Of a stretch of DNA of 64,000 nt, positions 43,852 to 52,183 are shown piece after piece (positions within the stretch are counted from its first letter, which is position 1; every line of letters starts with the position of its first letter). Under the pieces are notes generated by a model. It saw nothing but the letters and a program-made list of their open reading frames with translations, ran no database searches and was not told the origin of the DNA. The position numbers and the translations under genes were made by a program. Source of the DNA: Desulfobacterales bacterium (GTDB lineage Bacteria > Desulfobacterota > Desulfobacteria > Desulfobacterales > JAAELO01); NCBI GenBank assembly GCA_024226555.1, contig JAAELO010000161.1, positions 1 to 64,000 of the forward strand, given 5' to 3'.

Positions 43852-45320
43852 ATAAACCCCTTATATATAGGTATGGAAAGAATTATTTTAGTTCCTTTTC
43901 CTCTTGTACTATCGATAGTCAGATCAGCCCCTATCATTCTGGCTCTTTCTTCAATTGCAGTAAGGCCAATACCTCTGGATTCCGGGAACTTCAAATTCAT
44001 ATTGTTATAATCAAAACCAACACCATTATCAAAAACAGATAACATAAGATTATCCCCAAATTCAAGGACTGAAAATTGAACAACATCTGCTTTGGAATGT
44101 TTAATAATATTAGTTAGAATCTCCTGAAGCAATCTATAAATATTTGTTTGAGTATCTTTTGAGAAAAAAGTATCCATATTCAGGTTAAAAGACATTTTCT
44201 TGGTAACACTTATTTTATGCTGGCTTGCAAAGTTCTCAAACATCCACTTCAGAGTTGTTCGGAGTCCAAGATCTTCAAGAATAGATGGGCTTAAGTCCCT
44301 TGAAAGCCTGCGTACATTTTCAATTATTTCATCTATATAAGAGATCATGTTCTCACAGTTCTCTACAGCATATTCATCCTTCTCTTTTAAATTGTTCTTA
44401 ATATATCTTGCATTATGTTTCAGAATAGCCAGAGATTGCCCCAATTCATCGTGAAGCTCAAATGATAATCTTTTTCTTTCCTCTTCCTGAGAATAAATAA
44501 GCTTTGTTGACAGATTTCTTAATTTTTCCTTGGATTTTTTTAGAGCATCTTCTCTTCTATTTAAAGTTTCTGTGAGTTTATTAAATGCAAAAGCAAGTTT
44601 TCCAACTTCATCATCGTAATATATCCTGATCGGTTCAAATTCTTTTCCTGAATCCAAAGCCTTGACACCATTCGTAAGCTGGATAAGAGGATCTGTAAAT
44701 TTTCTTACTGTGTAATAAAAAAGCAGCAATCCTAATGCCCAGAAGAATACACCTATGGTAATACCACCAGTACGAATATTTGAAAGCTGCTTTTTTAAAA
44801 ACAACTTACCTTTAACAACACATACATAACCAATCGTATTTTCAGTTACTGTAGGATTGAAAAAGTCCATATTAGGATTTGTAACTTTTGAAACAACTGT
44901 CTCCCAGAAAAATATATACTCTTCCGCTTCATAGGTTGCTGATCTGTTATTTCTGATTTTTAAAAATTTTTTACCATCATCAATGTTTTTATTTTGAGGT
45001 GTTTTGATTTTCTGAAAAATCTTCCTACCAGATTTATCATAGATGGAAGACTGAACAACATCTTTTTGGTTCATTACTAATCCTACAGCATTTTCCAGCA
45101 TCTCCTTATTTCCTGAAAATATACCAAGCCTTGAATTTTTAGCCAGAACTTCAGCGTAAAGTTTACCATTGCCAAACAGGTATTCTTTATAATTTCTGGT
45201 TTGAATAGTTATGAAAAATGCGCAGAGCGAGCCTATTAGGAACGTTGTAAATATTGTAAAAACGATAAAAGCCTTTCTTCTAAAACTATCATTAAATGTT
45301 TTGGTTTTGAATAAAGGCAT
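43848..45320 (-). CDS. NarX-type sensor histidine kinase
   Basis: 490 aa. Membrane segments at about 17-38 and 184-206 enclose a periplasmic sensor of about 145 residues with no recognised domain. HAMP (about 206-258) and a coiled coil follow. The HisKA_3 dimerisation site is LSFELHDELGQSLAILKHNARY, with phospho-acceptor His290. HATPase_c has LQEILTNIIKHSKA, SVFDNGVGFD and SRGIGLTAIEERARMI. First gene of a five-gene operon. Ligand unknown. Confidence 0.92.
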   Translation of the reverse strand: MPLFKTKTFNDSFRRKAFIVFTIFTTFLIGSLCAFFITIQTRNYKEYLFGNGKLYAEVLAKNSRLGIFSGNKEMLENAVGLVMNQKDVVQSSIYDKSGRKIFQKIKTPQNKNIDDGKKFLKIRNNRSATYEAEEYIFFWETVVSKVTNPNMDFFNPTVTENTIGYVCVVKGKLFLKKQLSNIRTGGITIGVFFWALGLLLFYYTVRKFTDPLIQLTNGVKALDSGKEFEPIRIYYDDEVGKLAFAFNKLTETLNRREDALKKSKEKLRNLSTKLIYSQEEERKRLSFELHDELGQSLAILKHNARYIKNNLKEKDEYAVENCENMISYIDEIIENVRRLSRDLSPSILEDLGLRTTLKWMFENFASQHKISVTKKMSFNLNMDTFFSKDTQTNIYRLLQEILTNIIKHSKADVVQFSVLEFGDNLMLSVFDNGVGFDYNNMNLKFPESRGIGLTAIEERARMIGADLTIDSTRGKGTKIILSIPIYKGFM

Positions 45321-45642
45321 ATCTCTTCTATTAACAATAGGTTACAGAAAGTTTACTTCTTGGTAACAATTTTCATAGATAACATAGAATTTTTACAAGG
45401 TAAACTTTTTCAAACATACTAAAATAAAAACCTTGTAATTTTATTTAAAATATCTTTGTTTCTGATGAAACTTTTATTTCAGCTTCCCTATAATCTTTCA
45501 ATTTTCATAAAGGTCTGGAATTATTCTTACCATCTAGTTGTTTTAATTCATAGAGTGCGGGTATATTTAAGTTGATTTTAAATTAAATGGTATAAACAAT
45601 ATAAATTAAAAAAAAATCCTAACTTGATCCTAAGGAGATTTG
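45321..45642. other. Gene-free stretch upstream of the histidine kinase operon
   Basis: About 320 AT-rich bases that should contain the minus-strand operon promoter. I see no gene or clear palindrome. Confidence 0.4.
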
Positions 45643-45879
45643 ATGCCCAATGTACTCGGATTTTCAATTTTCAGTTTTGACCTGAATTTTTTCAACAGAA
45701 GTTCATATTTAGTTGATTCAACTGAAAGAATCAGGAAATTCGTTTGTTATCATCAAGGAGAATTTATCCAGTATGCCTTTCTTGCTGGTGAATTACATAA
45801 AAAAATGAAAGACTCATTAAATAGTCCAAATCCTGACAAAAAGATTATTTTACGTTTAAAAACAGATCTTGTGTATTGA
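45643..45879 (+). CDS. Small hypothetical protein, possibly a truncated gene
   Basis: 78 aa from ATG 45643, with AAGGAG nine bases before. It reads MPNVLGFSIFSFDLNFFNRSS, RKFVCYHQGEFIQYAFLAGEL and KKMKDSLNS. No family recognised. The last 35 bases overlap, antisense, the integrase remnant, so the original C-terminus may have been lost at that junction. The ribosome-binding site supports the start; a fragment is equally possible. Confidence 0.4.
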   Translation: MPNVLGFSIFSFDLNFFNRSSYLVDSTERIRKFVCYHQGEFIQYAFLAGELHKKMKDSLNSPNPDKKIILRLKTDLVY

Positions 45880-46192
45880 GACTTTTTTTAATGTTACACT
45901 CTTTAACAACAGCCTTCATAGCCTGTTGCACACTTCCCACATTCATATGGATTATGGCATTGTGAAGTTCATTTGTGGATTTTGCATTTGGAAATAGAAA
46001 TCTTGGATTGCGGTGTTTCTTCCATAGAGTTCTTAATGCATGATAAGTAAAATCCGGTAAAGGTACAAATCTATCTTTGTGGCCCTTACCATTTCTTACA
46101 TGAACCTGTTTACGTTCTCCGTCAATATCACTTGTCTGAAGGGATATTGCTTCAAACAGCCTTAGCCCATTGAATATACTGTTATTTTTAAT
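45845..46192 (-). pseudogene. Truncated tyrosine recombinase/integrase
   Basis: The minus-strand reading NGLRLFEAISLQTSDIDGER, KQVHVRNGKGHKDRFVPLPDF, HALRTLWKKHRNPRFLFPN and QQAMKAVVKECNIKK matches the catalytic domain of phage- or IS91-associated tyrosine recombinases, including the first active-site arginine (GLRLFEA). The following HTLRHSYATH segment with the remaining catalytic residues is gone: the reading ends in unrelated codons (SLNTQDLFLNVK) at 45845. The N-terminal core-binding domain is also missing, with an in-frame TGA at the edge. Not functional. Confidence 0.8.
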
Positions 46193-46201
46193 TCAAATCG
46201 G

Positions 46202-46312
46202 TCGAAAGTGAGGTCATACACTGCGAAAGAGAATTTATTTGATTTTAATTTAGAGGTAGAATGCGTTAATGGCCTTCCAACGCATCTTTACATGGTTTTA
46301 CCAACTATTTGA
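46202..46312 (+). pseudogene. Possible N-terminal remnant of a ComM/YifB-like ATPase
   Basis: A 36-codon reading SKVRSYTAKENLF, DFNLEVECVNGLPTHLYMVLP resembles the beginning of ComM (SKxxSYTxxGxxxxxVxVEVDxxNGLPxFxIVGLP). It has no usable start codon and stops at 46312. No further ComM sequence could be followed. Weak evidence, from a single short match by eye. Confidence 0.3.
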
Positions 46313-46650
46313 AAAATTCAAAGCCCTTGGTATTTTACTCAAATTATTTGATTTATTTCTTTTCTCTAATCAAATATTGTTGTGACCGGTGCGTTCTGAA
46401 AAACAAGAACGATACCCTACGATAATCTTGTCAATTTTAACTATTCTTGAAATTCTGAAATTGCTGTAACATAATCAAAAAAAACGCATCCTACTTGGAC
46501 TATAAAAACTAAAATAGCAGAAAAATTGGATATTAAACAATATATACAGTATCTTATAAAATTTAAATGCTTGCAAAATGAGAAATATTTCGCTATAAAA
46601 GGGCCACATTTCAAAAACATTAAAAATGAAAGATCTAAAGGTGTGTATCA
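46313..46650. other. Decayed stretch before the lipoprotein gene
   Basis: About 340 bases with no intact gene. Broken readings on both strands suggest remnants, but none is recognisable. Includes the promoter region of the lipoprotein gene. Confidence 0.35.
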
Positions 46651-47187
46651 ATGTTCAAAAAAAGTATTGTAGTATTATTATTGGCTCTTCTTGTGGGTTG
46701 TTCTTCAAAAAATGGAAGCCCTTACAATTTAACAGAAGGTGCTAATCTTCCTGAAGTTAAACAATATAAAGTTGGAGTTGTAAATATAAATCTTGTTAAG
46801 AAATATGATAATGAAAAATATCCTAATCAGAAAGCTTTGAAAGAGTTGTTTGTATCAAAAATAAAAACTGAATTAACAAAAAGAGCTATATTTTCAGAAA
46901 ATTCTAAATATGTTTTAAACCTTGACGTTGAATATAGAAGAATATTTATGGGTGAAGCATTTGGAATGAAAAGTAAATTTGGAGGATCAAGATTTAAATA
47001 TAAATCTGATATTAAATCAAAGGAGCTACAGCTTGGCTCTTATGAATCATCTGAATTTGTTGCAACACATGGTCCTTTCGGCGCTTTTTGGCGTGCGGCA
47101 AAGATGTATACTGGTCAAACAGGGATAGAAGAAGAAGTAGAAGATATTGAAGTTTACGTAAAATTAGTTGTAGATCAGCTTCCATAA
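46651..47187 (+). CDS. Lipoprotein of unknown function
   Basis: 178 aa; a clear lipobox LLVGC at residue 17 (MFKKSIVVLLLALLVGCSSKNGS). The mature protein has a strand-helix start (YKVGVVNINLVKKYDNEKYPNQKALKELFVSKIKTELTKR), then VLNLDVEYRRIFMGEAFG and YESSEFVATHGPFGAFWRAA. Similar outline to DUF4410-type or other small outer-membrane lipoproteins, but no family is recognised with confidence. AAAGGTGTG ribosome-binding site; followed by a strong terminator. Confidence 0.7.
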   Translation: MFKKSIVVLLLALLVGCSSKNGSPYNLTEGANLPEVKQYKVGVVNINLVKKYDNEKYPNQKALKELFVSKIKTELTKRAIFSENSKYVLNLDVEYRRIFMGEAFGMKSKFGGSRFKYKSDIKSKELQLGSYESSEFVATHGPFGAFWRAAKMYTGQTGIEEEVEDIEVYVKLVVDQLP

Positions 47188-47194
47188 TTTGATA

Positions 47195-47222
47195 AAAAAG
47201 CCGGCTTCTTAGTCGGCTTTTA
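47195..47222 (+). terminator. Rho-independent terminator
   Basis: AAAAGCCG with CGGCTTTT around a short loop, then T-run; eight bases after the lipoprotein stop. Confidence 0.85.
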
Positions 47223-47237
47223 ATGTTGCCTCTAATA

Positions 47238-47280
47238 AGATATAATTCAAATAATTCCATGAATAATTTTGATTATATCT
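47238..47280. repeat. Imperfect 19-bp inverted repeat
   Basis: AGATATAATTCAAATAATT and AATAATTTTGATTATATCT (16 of 19 pair) around CCATG. It is preceded by TGCCTCTAATAA, resembling the dispersed element's terminal repeat; possibly a relic of it. Confidence 0.5.
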
Positions 47281-47291
47281 AAATGGGATGA

Positions 47292-47789
47292 ATGCAAGGA
47301 TCTCCTACAAAACCATTTTTCTTTTTTAAATTATGTTTTGACTATAACCCAGATGTTGCAGTTATCAAATTTATTGGTCGTAGAAGGGCTTTTCTATACA
47401 ATAACGATTTTAATAATGATGGTATTTATGATCTTTCAATAAAGATTGTCGAGAAAGATCGGATTTGTTCAAGATATATCTTTTTTAAAGTTGATAAGAA
47501 CAGGCACATCAAGAGAGTTAATATCTCTTTTAAGTGGGGAGTTGGGACTTGTCAAAATAGATTTGTAGAATTTATTGATATCAACAGAAAAAATTATATT
47601 CTGTATTATTCTAATAATGATGCACACAGAAATTCCTCATCCAGATTAGAGCTTTTTGATTTGGGATTAAATAAAAGTATTGAAGAAGATGGAGCAACAC
47701 AAACGAGTTCATCAGTGGTAACTTTATTAAATATTGCATCATCAAACTGTGCGTTTTTGAAAACTGCATCTTTGGTGGCATTATTTTGA
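47292..47789 (+). pseudogene. Unknown gene truncated at the phage-tail junction
   Basis: The first 130 codons look real: FFFFKLCFDYNPDVAVIKF, YNNDFNNDGIYDLSIKI (a D-x-N-x-D-G calcium- or repeat-like motif) and RHIKRVNISFKWGVG. From about 47690 on, the reading is simply the complement of the minus-strand tail-fibre gene (TQTSSSVVTLLN), so the native C-terminus appears lost where the phage DNA begins. No family is recognised. Start codon is supported only by AAATGGGATG context, hence uncertain. Confidence 0.4.
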
Positions 47790-48376
47790 ATTTCTCTTAC
47801 ATCATTTGGAGACAGATCTTCAATCACTCCCCCAGTTTTTCTTCCAACTATTCTATTCTCTTCAATAACAAGTTCTTCTGGTTCATTGTCAAGATCTGCT
47901 TTTAAAATAGTATTAGCCGAAAAATCACTTCGAATAACAGGACTTTCCATATTAATTTGTGCAGTTACATCTGTTGCATTATCAACTGCAATTATTAAAT
48001 TTACTACTTGTTCTACTACAGCATAGGATTCCGCTGGTAAAAAATCTGCATCACTTGAATAGCAGTATAAAAACAGAATCTCTCCAACATCAGGATCATT
48101 TGCATAAAGCCCAATCTCTTTTACAGAAAACCCTTCACTAAGACTTTCATTTGTATATGTAATTGTAACTTTCGCATTCCCGGTTCCCTGTATATACTCT
48201 TTTTGTTGTATCTTTACATTTGTTGAAACATGTTCTAACAGATTTGTAGAATCGGCAGGGGATTCACCTGAACCACCTCTCCCGATCTCAACTTTTGTAA
48301 AATCAATTACAACTCCTGTTTGTGCTTTTGCTATTAAGGCCTTTCCGGCTGTTGTTATTTCATATGTATAACTCAT
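47606..48376 (-). CDS. Tail-fibre protein, truncated paralogue 1
   Basis: 256 aa. It shares the N-terminal module of four other genes here: MSYTYEITTAGKALIAKAQTG, VKEIGLYANDPDVGEILFLYCYSSDADFLPA and the linker ILKADLDNEPEELVIEENRIVGRKTGGVIEDLSPNDVREIQN. This module attaches fibres to the baseplate (tail-collar fibre N-terminal type). After NKVTTDELV the reading enters sequence that belongs, on the other strand, to the neighbouring gene (CVAPSSSILLFNPKS), so the receptor-binding end has been lost and replaced by chance codons. Probably inactive. Confidence 0.75.
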   Translation of the reverse strand: MSYTYEITTAGKALIAKAQTGVVIDFTKVEIGRGGSGESPADSTNLLEHVSTNVKIQQKEYIQGTGNAKVTITYTNESLSEGFSVKEIGLYANDPDVGEILFLYCYSSDADFLPAESYAVVEQVVNLIIAVDNATDVTAQINMESPVIRSDFSANTILKADLDNEPEELVIEENRIVGRKTGGVIEDLSPNDVREIQNNATKDAVFKNAQFDDAIFNKVTTDELVCVAPSSSILLFNPKSKSSNLDEEFLCASLLE

Positions 48377-48386
48377 TTTACATCCC

Positions 48387-49742
48387 TTAAGTTTTTATAA
48401 TGTATTGTACGGATACGTTTCTTGGCCTGGTTTCATTACCACCACTTGGCCCAGTAACTTGTCCTTGTGTATTTGCTGTTGTATGACTTCCATTAGCATC
48501 AACAAAAGTTATATTCCCTGGTGTTCTTACTACATTAGGGTGAGTATGTGTTTCATATTGATGACTCTGTTTTGTCCCAACATTATCCTTTGTTGTTCCA
48601 TCACCCCTATTTGTTCTGGATAACCTATCAGGATCATTACCAGCTCCATTATCCCAACCCCTAAGAAATTCTCCCCTATAATCAGGAAGATTAAAGTGTG
48701 TAGAATCTACACTTCCATATCCAGTACCAATCACAGAAAAAAGTTTCTCATAGGTTGTTCTTGAAACAGAAGCTCCATTACAACTTAAAAAACCCGCAGG
48801 AACATTTGATGTTGGCCATGGAGTTACAAAACCTGTAAGAGATAGAGAATTAAGATTACCGGAATCATCTGAAACCATGAAACCAGTCCCATATTTCTTT
48901 AACTGAACATCACCATTTAAAACCGCATTATTTGTGGCTAAATTTAAAATGCTTCTAACATCATTTGGAGATAAATCATTAATATCACCATTTGTTCTTC
49001 CGGCTATTGTGTTTTCAGCCATACCGCAAGAAGCAATATTACCGGACTCATCAGATGTTAACAAACCTGCATTATACTTTTTAAACTGAACATCACCATC
49101 AACGGTTATATTCTTTTTAAAAAGGGCATCGTTTGTAGCAAGGTTTTGAATCTCTCTTACTTCATCAGGAATAAGATCATCAATCTCTCCCCCTGTTTTT
49201 CTACCGATAATTCTATCTTCGGATACTATTAGTACTTCCGGTTCATTATCAATATCAGCTTTTAGAATAGAATTTGCAGAGAAATTATTCCTGATAACAG
49301 GAGCTTCAGGTGCAATTTGTGCTATTACATTTTCAGCATTATCAACTTTTATTATTAGATTGACTACCTGTTCTACCTTTGTATTTAAACCTGATGGTAG
49401 AAAATCTGCATCACTTGAATAACAATATAAAAAAAGAATCTCTCCAACATCAGGATCATTTGCAAATAGCCCAATCTCTTTTACAGAAAAACCTTCACTT
49501 AATCCTTCATTATTATATGTTAAAGTAATTTTTGCCTGATCTGATCCCTCAATATACTCCTTAAACTGTAACTCAACATTAATTGAAACTGTTTCTATTA
49601 AACCTGTAAAATCAGCTGGGGTATCAGATATGTCTAAATCTCCTTTACCAATCTCAGCTCTTGTTATATCGATATTAGTGCCAGTTTGAGCTTTTGCTAT
49701 TAATGCTTTACCAGCATCTGTTATCTCATATGTATAGCTCAT
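48387..49742 (-). CDS. Tail-collar fibre protein, paralogue 2
   Basis: 451 aa from ATG 49742, whose GGGAATAA ribosome-binding site is closer than that of an upstream in-frame ATG. The conserved N-terminal module (about 1-190) is followed by two linker repeats of the type IxGRxxGxIxDLxPxxVRxxxNLA, and the phage Tail Collar domain (WPTSNVPAGFLSCNGASVSRTTYEKLFSVIGTGYGSVD, then FNLPDYRGEFLRGW) with histidine-rich QSHQYETHTHPN tip and ETRPRNVSVQYIIKT C-terminus. A complete short fibre that likely binds the target cell. Upstream accessory gene 49744 overlaps its longest reading. Confidence 0.87.
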   Translation of the reverse strand: MSYTYEITDAGKALIAKAQTGTNIDITRAEIGKGDLDISDTPADFTGLIETVSINVELQFKEYIEGSDQAKITLTYNNEGLSEGFSVKEIGLFANDPDVGEILFLYCYSSDADFLPSGLNTKVEQVVNLIIKVDNAENVIAQIAPEAPVIRNNFSANSILKADIDNEPEVLIVSEDRIIGRKTGGEIDDLIPDEVREIQNLATNDALFKKNITVDGDVQFKKYNAGLLTSDESGNIASCGMAENTIAGRTNGDINDLSPNDVRSILNLATNNAVLNGDVQLKKYGTGFMVSDDSGNLNSLSLTGFVTPWPTSNVPAGFLSCNGASVSRTTYEKLFSVIGTGYGSVDSTHFNLPDYRGEFLRGWDNGAGNDPDRLSRTNRGDGTTKDNVGTKQSHQYETHTHPNVVRTPGNITFVDANGSHTTANTQGQVTGPSGGNETRPRNVSVQYIIKT

Positions 49743-49743
49743 T

Positions 49744-50490
49744 TTATTCCCAACCTTCATTCACATCATATTCAATAATTTCAGATTCAGTGGTTAATTC
49801 CCGAACTTTATCCTTATGATTAGCCGCAATGCGCCACAAGTTTTCACAATAACTACTTACAGAATCTGCAAAATCAAGAAACTCTTCAGGAGTACTAAAA
49901 GTAATATCCTGATTATCAATAGTTCTCCATGAATTTAAACCATTAGACCATACAAATTTCTCAGGATTTATAGATGTTAAAAGCGCCCTTGATGCTCTTG
50001 CAGTGATTTTGTTCTGACTTTCTGAATCTATCTGCCATGTATTATCATTGTATACAAAATGCTCATTAAATTTACCGCTTAATATTCCATCAACTTCCCT
50101 GCATCTATCAATAATATGATCAGCAGGATCATAAATCCATGCCAGCCCATTATGCTTCTTATAATAATTGTTTGGAGGTGCTTCTGTTAAGGTTCCAGCT
50201 GGAATATCAACATTATATTCCTTAATTTCAGCCTTATCTCCTGAAGAGGTATAGTAGGTTGTTCCCTTATAATCATAATGAACAACCCAGGAAGCATTCT
50301 TTACTCCATGATGTGTTGGAACTTCTCCATTTTCATCTAAATATTTTGCGACTCTGTTTTGTGCAACCTCTGGAGGAGGCTCTATTGTTTCGTATGCTCC
50401 AATTATTGGTTCATCCAAATGATTTGTAGAATATGTCCCATTTCCGAGATATACACCTGTTTTTCTATCGTATATATAGCTTTTTTGCAT
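49744..50490 (-). CDS. Tail-fibre assembly-like protein with DUF4376 C-terminus
   Basis: 248 aa from ATG 50490 (AAGGATATAAAA upstream). It opens MQKSYIYDRKTGVYLGNG, carries repeated segments around APPNNYYKKHNGLAWIYD, and ends with a DUF4376-like helical region (KFVWSNGLNSWRTIDNQDITFSTPEEFLDFADSVSSY, CENLWRIAANHKDKVREL). Such proteins stand next to fibre genes in many tailed phages and are thought to help fibre folding or attachment. It lies between paralogues 2 and 3, and starts after the paralogue 3 stop. Confidence 0.75.
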   Translation of the reverse strand: MQKSYIYDRKTGVYLGNGTYSTNHLDEPIIGAYETIEPPPEVAQNRVAKYLDENGEVPTHHGVKNASWVVHYDYKGTTYYTSSGDKAEIKEYNVDIPAGTLTEAPPNNYYKKHNGLAWIYDPADHIIDRCREVDGILSGKFNEHFVYNDNTWQIDSESQNKITARASRALLTSINPEKFVWSNGLNSWRTIDNQDITFSTPEEFLDFADSVSSYCENLWRIAANHKDKVRELTTESEIIEYDVNEGWE

Positions 50491-50500
50491 TTTTATATCC

Positions 50501-51715
50501 TTATGTTTTAATAATGAATTGTACATATATGTTTCTTGGTCTGGTTTCGCTTGATGTTCTGGGAGTACCATTTAATCCATCCGTAATGGCTTCTTTTGCA
50601 ATAGCTCTATCTCTTGACCCAAATTCACCACTCACACCAGTTCCTGAATAAGAACCATTATAGTCAACAATATGATTGTTCTGCTTTTCCCGCCTTACAT
50701 CATGCCAGTGTCCTTGAAAAGTATCATCTTGCTGAGTTCCAATATTATCACCAGTAACTCCATCTCCTCGGGGATCTCTATCATTAGCATCCGGATCACT
50801 ACCAGATCCATCGTTCCAACCTCGAAGAAACTCTCCTCTATAATCAGGAAGATTAAAGTTTTCTGAATCCAAACTTCCATATTCGGTTCCAATAACAGCA
50901 AACAGTTCTGCATATGTTGTTCTTGAAACTGATGCTCCATTACAGCTCAAAAATCCAGATGGCACTAGTGATGTTGGCCATGGCATTACAAAACCAGCCT
51001 GCGAAGTAATATTGCCCGATGAATCAGATGATAAAAAACCTGAGGTATACTTATTAAGCTGCAGATCTCCTTCAACATTCAGATTACTTTTAAATAAAGC
51101 ATCATTTGTGGCTGTATTTTGAATCTCTCTTACTTCATTCGGAGTAAGGTCATCAATTACTCCCCCTGTTTTTCTTCCAACAATCCTGTTCTCAGAAACT
51201 GTAAGTGCTTCAGGCTCATTATCCTGATCTGCTTTTAAAATGGAATTAGCTGAAATATTATCCCTTATTACATTGGTTTCAGGAGTGATTTGCGCTGTAA
51301 CATTTTCTGCATTATTAACAGCAACTATGAGATTCACTACCTGTTCCACAGTTACAGATGAAGAAGCTGGAAGATAATCAGCATCACTTGAATAGCAATA
51401 TAAAAACAGAATCTCTCCAACATCTGGATCATTCGAAAATAAACCTATCTCTTTTACAGAAAATCCTTCGGTAAGAGTTTCATTTGTATAAGTCAAAGTA
51501 ATTTTAGCTTGACCACTACCTTCTATATATTCTTTCTGCTGTATCTTAACATTGGTTGAAACAGGATCTATTAAACCAGTAAAATCTGCTGGAGGGTCTT
51601 CTGGTAATAAATCTCCTTTTCCTAATTTTGCTTTCGTTAAATTTATTATTGTGCCGTTTTGAGCTTTTGCTATTAAAGCCTTTCCGGCTGTGGTTATTTC
51701 ATATGTATAGCTCAT
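50501..51715 (-). CDS. Tail-collar fibre protein, paralogue 3
   Basis: 404 aa, same architecture as paralogue 2 but with a single linker repeat. N-terminal module MSYTYEITTAGKALIAKAQNG; Tail Collar domain MPWPTSLVPSGFLSCNGASVSRTTYAELFAVIGTEYGSLDSENFNLPDYRGEFLRGW; variable tip rich in His, Asp and Gly (DTFQGHWHDVRREKQNNH); C-terminus SSETRPRNIYVQFIIKT. The collar core is nearly the same as in paralogue 2 while the tip differs, as expected when only receptor specificity changes. Confidence 0.87.
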   Translation of the reverse strand: MSYTYEITTAGKALIAKAQNGTIINLTKAKLGKGDLLPEDPPADFTGLIDPVSTNVKIQQKEYIEGSGQAKITLTYTNETLTEGFSVKEIGLFSNDPDVGEILFLYCYSSDADYLPASSSVTVEQVVNLIVAVNNAENVTAQITPETNVIRDNISANSILKADQDNEPEALTVSENRIVGRKTGGVIDDLTPNEVREIQNTATNDALFKSNLNVEGDLQLNKYTSGFLSSDSSGNITSQAGFVMPWPTSLVPSGFLSCNGASVSRTTYAELFAVIGTEYGSLDSENFNLPDYRGEFLRGWNDGSGSDPDANDRDPRGDGVTGDNIGTQQDDTFQGHWHDVRREKQNNHIVDYNGSYSGTGVSGEFGSRDRAIAKEAITDGLNGTPRTSSETRPRNIYVQFIIKT

Positions 51716-51910
51716 TTTTTTTAAGCCTTTAAAAGTTTTTTTTATAAAATTTGATTAGTTATTCTTTGCTTTGTTGCTATTCTTGTAAACCCCTACAGGT
51801 TTTCATTTCCGAGGATATATTTTTTAATCTGAGAGTCAATGTCATAAATCAATTTTCTTTTTTTAGTAAAAAAATATAGAAACTTGATCTTTAAAATATT
51901 AGCACGAACT

Positions 51911-51968
51911 GTTGTCATTCCAGAACGCTACAAGAAACTTGTTTTTTGCAGCGTATCAGGAATCCAGG
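51911..51968. repeat. Palindromic REP-like element
   Basis: ACGCTACAAGAAAC (51925-51938) pairs with GTTTTTTGCAGCGT (51941-51954) with two G-T-type differences; outer TTCC/GGAA arms extend it, giving GTCATTCC at the left and GGAATCCAGG at the right. It lies between fibre genes in a non-coding gap (51716-51990) that otherwise shows no gene. GTCATTCC-GGAATCC palindromes of this type are dispersed in many bacterial genomes. Confidence 0.6.
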
Positions 51969-51990
51969 GGGTTTTGTTTTTTTTGAAGAA

Positions 51991-52182
51991 TCATTTTTTT
52001 TTAAACAACTTCTTTAATGATGAAAGTTTAAACTTTTTCTTTACTACCCACTTACCATCAACCCATTTTGAATTTGGAAGGTGTTTTTTATCTGTCATCC
52101 CTTCAGGCATAACCGGATTTTTCTTATATGAAACTGTTTTCTGACCAGTTCTTGTCTCGTACCATATTGCTGTTGGTTCCAT
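51991..52182 (-). CDS. Small fibre-accessory protein
   Basis: 63 aa: MEPTAIWYETRTGQKTVSYKK, NPVMPEGMTDKKHLPNSKWV, then a very basic tail (KKKFKLSSLKKLFKKK). One base separates it from the stop of the giant fibre gene upstream, with AAGGGAGTGGTAAG as ribosome-binding site. The DxxHLPNxKWxDGKW pattern resembles small proteins found after tail fibres in other phages. Function unknown. Confidence 0.6.
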   Translation of the reverse strand: MEPTAIWYETRTGQKTVSYKKNPVMPEGMTDKKHLPNSKWVDGKWVVKKKFKLSSLKKLFKKK

Positions 52183-52183
52183 C

